This document shows positions 60,741 to 64,000 of a DNA stretch of 64,000 nucleotides, one piece after another. Position 1 is the first letter of the stretch, and each line of letters begins with the position of its first letter. The notes beneath the pieces are model-generated. The model saw only the letters and a program-made list of their open reading frames with translations. It did no database searches and was not told the origin of the DNA. The position numbers were made by a program, and so were the translations under genes. The stretch lies in NCBI RefSeq assembly GCF_050948175.1, contig NC_135199.1, positions 11,908,501 through 11,972,500 on the forward strand. The letters run 5' to 3'. The DNA comes from Xylocopa sonorina (taxonomy: Eukaryota; Arthropoda; Insecta; Hymenoptera; Apidae).

Positions 60741-63245
60741 TACTGGCACCGCCGCTTATTATCGGTAGAGATTTCTCGGCCAGGTACCCAGCGTAAAAGG
60801 CGAGGAGCATCGGCGAGAAATCAAACCCACCGTCAGCCTGTTACCCGACATCGACGGGGGCCAAAGTAATGCCTTGGCGCGTAATATATAGCCAGAGAAA
60901 TTACGGTGTGTTGGTACAATGTTGCAGTCTCACACCCCACGGCATCCGGGGTCACGTGCAACAAACGATGCGATGCTATGGACTAGAAACCCGATCGCCT
61001 TGCTCGGTCAGTCTACCTGAACGGATGGAACGTATTCCACTCTTTCGAGAGGAGAAGGAAAATCGACTTTGCAATAAGTGGTGGAAGATTCTAAAAATTT
61101 GAAGGTTTCAACTACGGTCCTCGAGGATTCCTATGGTGAGGCACGCACCCTTCGACCATCGTCGCACTGGCACAGTGCGCGCGCCGATTCGAAGAACTTT
61201 CCCGCGACTTCATAGCGGCGTATCACGGCACGGAAATATTTACCGTTTCGACGTAAACCGCGAGAACGCGAAAGCAATCGATGCTTATGGATTTCCATCC
61301 ACACGTGCAGCCGTCCGCGGGGCCCTCTGTCCCTCCCCTCGCACGGAATCGCGCAGTCGGTAGCGGCAATTACGAATTGCGTGATTTGTGGCCGTAACTC
61401 GCCGCGACGGCGGCGTCGTGACGCTCCCAAGTTCCCTCGCAGGTGGCCCGGCACCAACTCGCCTTTCCCACCGCGGCGGCCGCGGCGTTGCTTTTCGAAC
61501 GACGGTATATTGCGTCCAGCTTTTCCACCGCGGCAAATTACTGTCACGCGTCTGTCAATACCGCGAATTCATCAAATCCGGGCACGAAAGCTCGCCTGCC
61601 GTCCGTACCCTCCTGGCGATTTCAATTCCGCTTCGCTCCATTAGATATACCGCGTTGTTCCACGATAAGAACACGTATCGTAAACCTCGAGCAGACCAGC
61701 TTGGTTCCCGTCGTACGTCGAACAACGATTTTTCCACGCCTGGCAATTTGTTCGATCGACAACGATACGACGTCGAAACGCGAGAGACACCGCCCGTTCA
61801 AAGGATTTGAAAGGGGTAGCGTGACGGTCTGCGAGCGAAACGGATATTCGAGCTTCTCGACATCGATTTTTTTCAGTCTGACACGGGAAAGCTGCGGAAC
61901 AAAGGGAAAGTTTCTTGAACGCGATCGAACGTTTCTTCAGGCATCGATACGACGACGCCAGGACGAGCGTTGGAAGCGATCCAAGAGCCTAGAACGCGAG
62001 GAGTCACTTCCACCTGCCGGTGAAAACGGCCACGGCTCCGCGATCGCAACCGATGCCGTGCACCGCCCGCTAAGACGGGGACCAAACAACTGTAAACGTA
62101 CACGCGTGTCCGAACACAGACGCGCACGCACGCGCGTGTACGTACGTTCGAATTTAGAAAGTCACGAACACGCCTCTCCGGCGGACAGCATCGTTGGCGT
62201 CGTTCAATTTATTCGCCATCGCCATCGCCGAACTCACCGCTCCGTCGCTAATTGAAAAGCGGACAAATTAACACGGCGAATGGATCGTCGCAATTTATAA
62301 TGTCGCCGCTGCCGCCGCGGCGAACGAGAACGCGATACGGGGGGTCGTGAGCGCCGCCGCGGGTTATCGCGTCGCGGCCACCGACGAAAAGCGACCGATA
62401 AATGGCTGGCCGTGGAATTCGAGCAACCTTTCCATTTTCTTTCTTTTTCTCTTTTTTTGTCTCGTGTTCATCGTTCCGCCTCGATGTACTTCCGCGTACA
62501 AATTTTCGTCGTAGAAACGAATTGACGAAGAATTAAACGCAGAGGAATCTTTTTTCTTTTTTTTAAGACAATGGTCATTGAACTTTATTCTTACGCCATC
62601 CCGTTCGATGTACGAAAGAAAGCGAAGCGAGGAAGAGATTGGAAGAATAATAATTTTGTGGGAAAGAGGGAACGGAAAGAGACGCCATGTCTGCCCTGGA
62701 AGGTAGCGCGTTTCGTGTCTCGCCGCCTCGCAGAAGCAACACGAACGGGAATAGAACAATGGAAACGGTGAAACAGAAGGACGGACGGATTCGTGGTTCG
62801 GAGAACCGGGGAGTCCCCTCTTGGACGGTCTGGCCGTGCCCCGTTAATGCGGAGCCGTGTAACAAATACACACAGGCGATGATTATCGAGCTCGATTTGA
62901 AGGGGGAGACAATAATTATAATGATTATATTGAGCTGGAAGGTAGGCGGCCGGCGGCAAATAAATTACGGGTCTGGCCCGCGCTGCGTGCGCTCCGCATA
63001 GCGGCATAGGCGCGCGCGTTCGATAGATCCGTATCTGAGACCCGAGCAGTTCTGTTCTCGATAGAGAGCGCCACCGCAGCTGCTGGCTTCCGCAATTTTT
63101 TATCGGCATTAATACGGCCGTGGCGAGCGGCCGCCTCGAGCGTATAAATATATTTACACGTTGGTAATTACTCGGACGGACGAACTCGCGTCGCGGCGAG
63201 AGCCGGTGAAACCGTTTCCCTCCGCGGACGAAGGAATTCCGATCG

Positions 63246-63265
63246 CCCCCCCCCCCCCCCCCCCC
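63246..63265 (+). repeat. C20 homopolymer
   Basis: Twenty consecutive Cs. A potential i-motif/G-quadruplex and a likely assembly-length uncertainty. Confidence 0.95.
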
Positions 63266-64000
63266 AATAATGTCTCAATCCCTCTACCGAGCTTCGTTGT
63301 CCCTGATTTAAGGCTATCCGACTTCTAAATACACGCGTCCAGTCGGTACGCTCTTTACGGTACCATTTTAACGAGGAAATCGTGTAACCGATCGTTATCG
63401 CTGCGTAGAAAAATTACAGAGAATGTGCGCGATCTAACGGGTAGCCGGTCACGATATTTTCAGACGACCCGCTCTAAGGCTGCGCCCTCACCGCACGCAA
63501 CGTGAATATTCAATTTCTCCGCAGCGACGTGTACTCACGCCGGGTGACCTTTGACTCTGTACGTCGAACACGATCGAACTGAAACGGTTTAGAGGGGAGG
63601 AAACAACCTCTAATAACGCTCCGCTAGTATCGCGACTGTTCGTCTGAAAATGCTTCCCGTAACAAGTGGAAGGAAAACACGAGCGAAATTAACAACCGAC
63701 AGCACCGCAGAGGCTGCGGAAGTGAAATTCCGCCGGATAAAACGTACAGCACGCACCTAAATTCTCGAGATAAAGTTAATCGAAACGGGAAGAACGATTC
63801 CCCCTGATTTAAAATCGATCGGGCGGAACCAGAGGCAGTCGCGTGGCGGTGGGAAAAATCGGCAATTTTAATCGCCTGGCGTCGGTTAAAGGCGACGCGG
63901 ATCGGAGCATCCGGGTGATCCCGTTCGTCGACCAGCTCGAGCATTCCTTCCAGCATTCCAGCATCGATTACTCTCGCGGACACTCCGATTGCCGGACGAT

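Larger units (their letters stand above)
51001..64000. other. Upstream non-coding region, block 5
   Basis: No supported gene, and no Ubx exon (no homeodomain frame) up to the window end. Contents: a TA run (52117-52129), an Exd-Hox site (52468-52477), a Rel-type site (52716-52725), POU octamers (52838, 53060 and 56525), a repeated 25-bp element (53549/53777), a GGC run (54660-54675), a 20-bp-arm hairpin (55478-55520), a small hairpin (57434-57461), an AT-rich stretch (about 59380-59720), an RFX-like dyad (60069-60088), a homeodomain-site cluster (60520-60740) and a C20 run (63246-63265). Confidence 0.6.

Noticed and set aside
61443..62255. 270-codon plus-strand frame
   Set aside because: No recognisable family, Arg/Ser-rich, and overlapping alternative frames of similar character in the same region.
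40000..64000. Presence of Ubx coding sequence at the far end
   Set aside because: No homeodomain, hexapeptide or Ubx N-terminus can be read in any frame. Ubx, if the cluster order is conserved, lies beyond the window.
1..64000. Known Hox-cluster microRNAs (mir-10, mir-993, iab-4/iab-8)
   Set aside because: These lie in other intervals of insect Hox clusters and I saw no matching mature sequence here.

Overview
The window looks like a piece of an insect Hox cluster, most probably from a hymenopteran (bee- or ant-like). The one secure gene is the first coding exon of Antennapedia (Antp) on the minus strand at 4771-5575. Its product starts MSSYFANSYIPDLRNG, carries a long Gln/His/Pro-rich stretch and ends at the YPWM hexapeptide just before a splice donor. 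The hymenopteran assignment rests on how closely this protein resembles bee and ant Antp as I remember it, and on the CpG-rich, roughly half-GC composition. The species cannot be named from this.

Layout: positions 1-4770 are the beginning of the intron between the YPWM exon and the homeobox exon. No homeodomain sequence appears anywhere in the window, so that exon must lie beyond position 1. Positions 4771 to about 6170 are the coding exon plus its probable 5' UTR. Everything from about 6171 to 64000 (about 58 kb) lies upstream of Antp, toward where Ubx is expected in a conserved cluster. It contains no convincing protein-coding gene. It is best read as large 5' introns and/or intergenic regulatory DNA, in which possible non-coding 5' exons or promoters can be proposed on the Antp strand: donors at 24523, 26140, 35415 and 37254, and a TATA plus initiator pair near 35503. 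One strong donor on the opposite strand (16300) could belong to an antisense RNA.

The upstream DNA carries the marks expected of Hox regulatory DNA. By eye I count 13 exact copies of the Exd-Hox octamer TGATTTAT, the class bound by Antp/Ubx/abd-A/Abd-B with Extradenticle, and 10 exact POU octamers (ATTTGCAT). Both are several times what chance predicts. There are many GA/CT tracts (potential GAGA-factor sites), two CTCF-like matches and several perfect palindromes. A juxtaposed acceptor-donor (CAG then GTAAGAG) at 41368 looks like a recursive-splicing ratchet point. No tRNA, rRNA, CRISPR array, intact transposon or known microRNA was recognised. The many long open frames reflect the CpG-rich, stop-poor composition rather than genes.
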